Positions 5,160 through 5,228 of a stretch of 5,228 bases of DNA are shown one piece after another. Positions within the stretch are counted from its first letter, which is position 1. Every line of letters starts with the position of its first letter. A model generated the notes under the pieces. That model searched no databases. It was not told where the DNA came from and saw only the letters and a list, made by a program, of their open reading frames with translations. This DNA comes from Lachnospiraceae bacterium (GTDB taxonomy: Bacteria > Bacillota_A > Clostridia > Lachnospirales > Lachnospiraceae), in NCBI GenBank assembly GCA_017523185.1, contig JAFWXB010000161.1, positions 1-5,228 on the forward strand, in the 5' to 3' direction. The translations under genes were made by a program, and so were the position numbers.

Positions 5160-5228
5160 TGGAGTTACAAAAGAAGAAAAATGGCGAAGCTCCATTCAAA
5201 AAGCACAAAATGGAGATAAAAAAGAAAG
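5149..5228 (+). CDS. sigF: Sporulation sigma factor SigF, N-terminus only (3' end outside window)
   Basis: This is the beginning of the forespore-specific sigma-70-family factor sigma-F, cut off by the window edge after 26 complete codons. In this frame the sequence reads EEKWRSSIQKAQNGDKKE. It aligns with the B. subtilis SigF start KELIKQSQNGDQQAR, the helix before conserved region 2. A TAG at 5137-5139 closes the frame upstream. The only start codon between it and the homologous part is GTG 5149-5151, 11 bases inside the end of spoIIAB. GAGGG (5141-5145) could serve as a ribosome binding site, but it is only 3 nt away, which is short and suggests dependence on ribosomes finishing spoIIAB. 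The other two frames here show no similarity to sigma factors. Operon position strongly supports the call; the exact start is less sure. Confidence 0.85.
   Translation, partial: MGSSGVTKEEKWRSSIQKAQNGDKKE

Noticed and set aside
5159..5228. An open frame from GTG 5159 and a short ATG frame at 5181-5219.
   Set aside because: Neither translates to anything like SigF: the first is a Lys-rich string, and the second stops after 12 codons. The frame starting at 5149 matches SigF.

Overview
The window looks like chromosomal DNA of an AT-rich, endospore-forming Clostridia member, most likely Lachnospiraceae-like. Three things point there: low G+C with A/T-ending codons, purine-rich ribosome binding sites (AAGGAGG, GGAGGTG), and a clear spoIIA sporulation locus. 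The family-level placement is an inference. All genes are on the + strand. I see no tRNA, rRNA, CRISPR array, insertion sequence or sign of recent transfer.

Layout: (1) 1-800 is the 3' end of valS (valyl-tRNA synthetase), entering from outside the window. (2) 801-860 is a short gap with an extended -10 promoter embedded in a perfect 10-bp palindrome. (3) 861-2261 is a FapA/DUF342 polymer-type protein, followed by an intrinsic terminator at 2329-2362. (4) 2478-2651 is a 57-codon acidic small protein with its own candidate promoter. (5) 2840-4204 is an unusual zinc-ribbon/TPR/single-membrane-span/coiled-coil/TPR protein of unknown function, ended by a strong intrinsic terminator at 4240-4273. 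(6) 4308-5228 is the spoIIA operon: spoIIAA, spoIIAB and the first 80 bases of sigF, cut by the window edge.

The spoIIA genes form the forespore partner-switching module. SpoIIAB binds and inhibits sigma-F and phosphorylates SpoIIAA on a serine. Dephosphorylated SpoIIAA displaces sigma-F from SpoIIAB. The residues needed for this are present. The zinc-ribbon/TPR membrane protein directly upstream has no assigned role. A sigma-E-like promoter match before it, together with its position, makes a link to sporulation worth testing.

The more unusual points are regulatory: a palindrome over the fapA promoter, a perfect TATAAT fused to the terminator just before spoIIAA, a 108-bp gap between spoIIAA and spoIIAB that holds a sigma-G-like motif, and a GTG start for sigF inside the end of spoIIAB. 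I found no wholly new defence or mobile system here. The two uncharacterised genes at 2478-4204 are the best candidates for undescribed biology.
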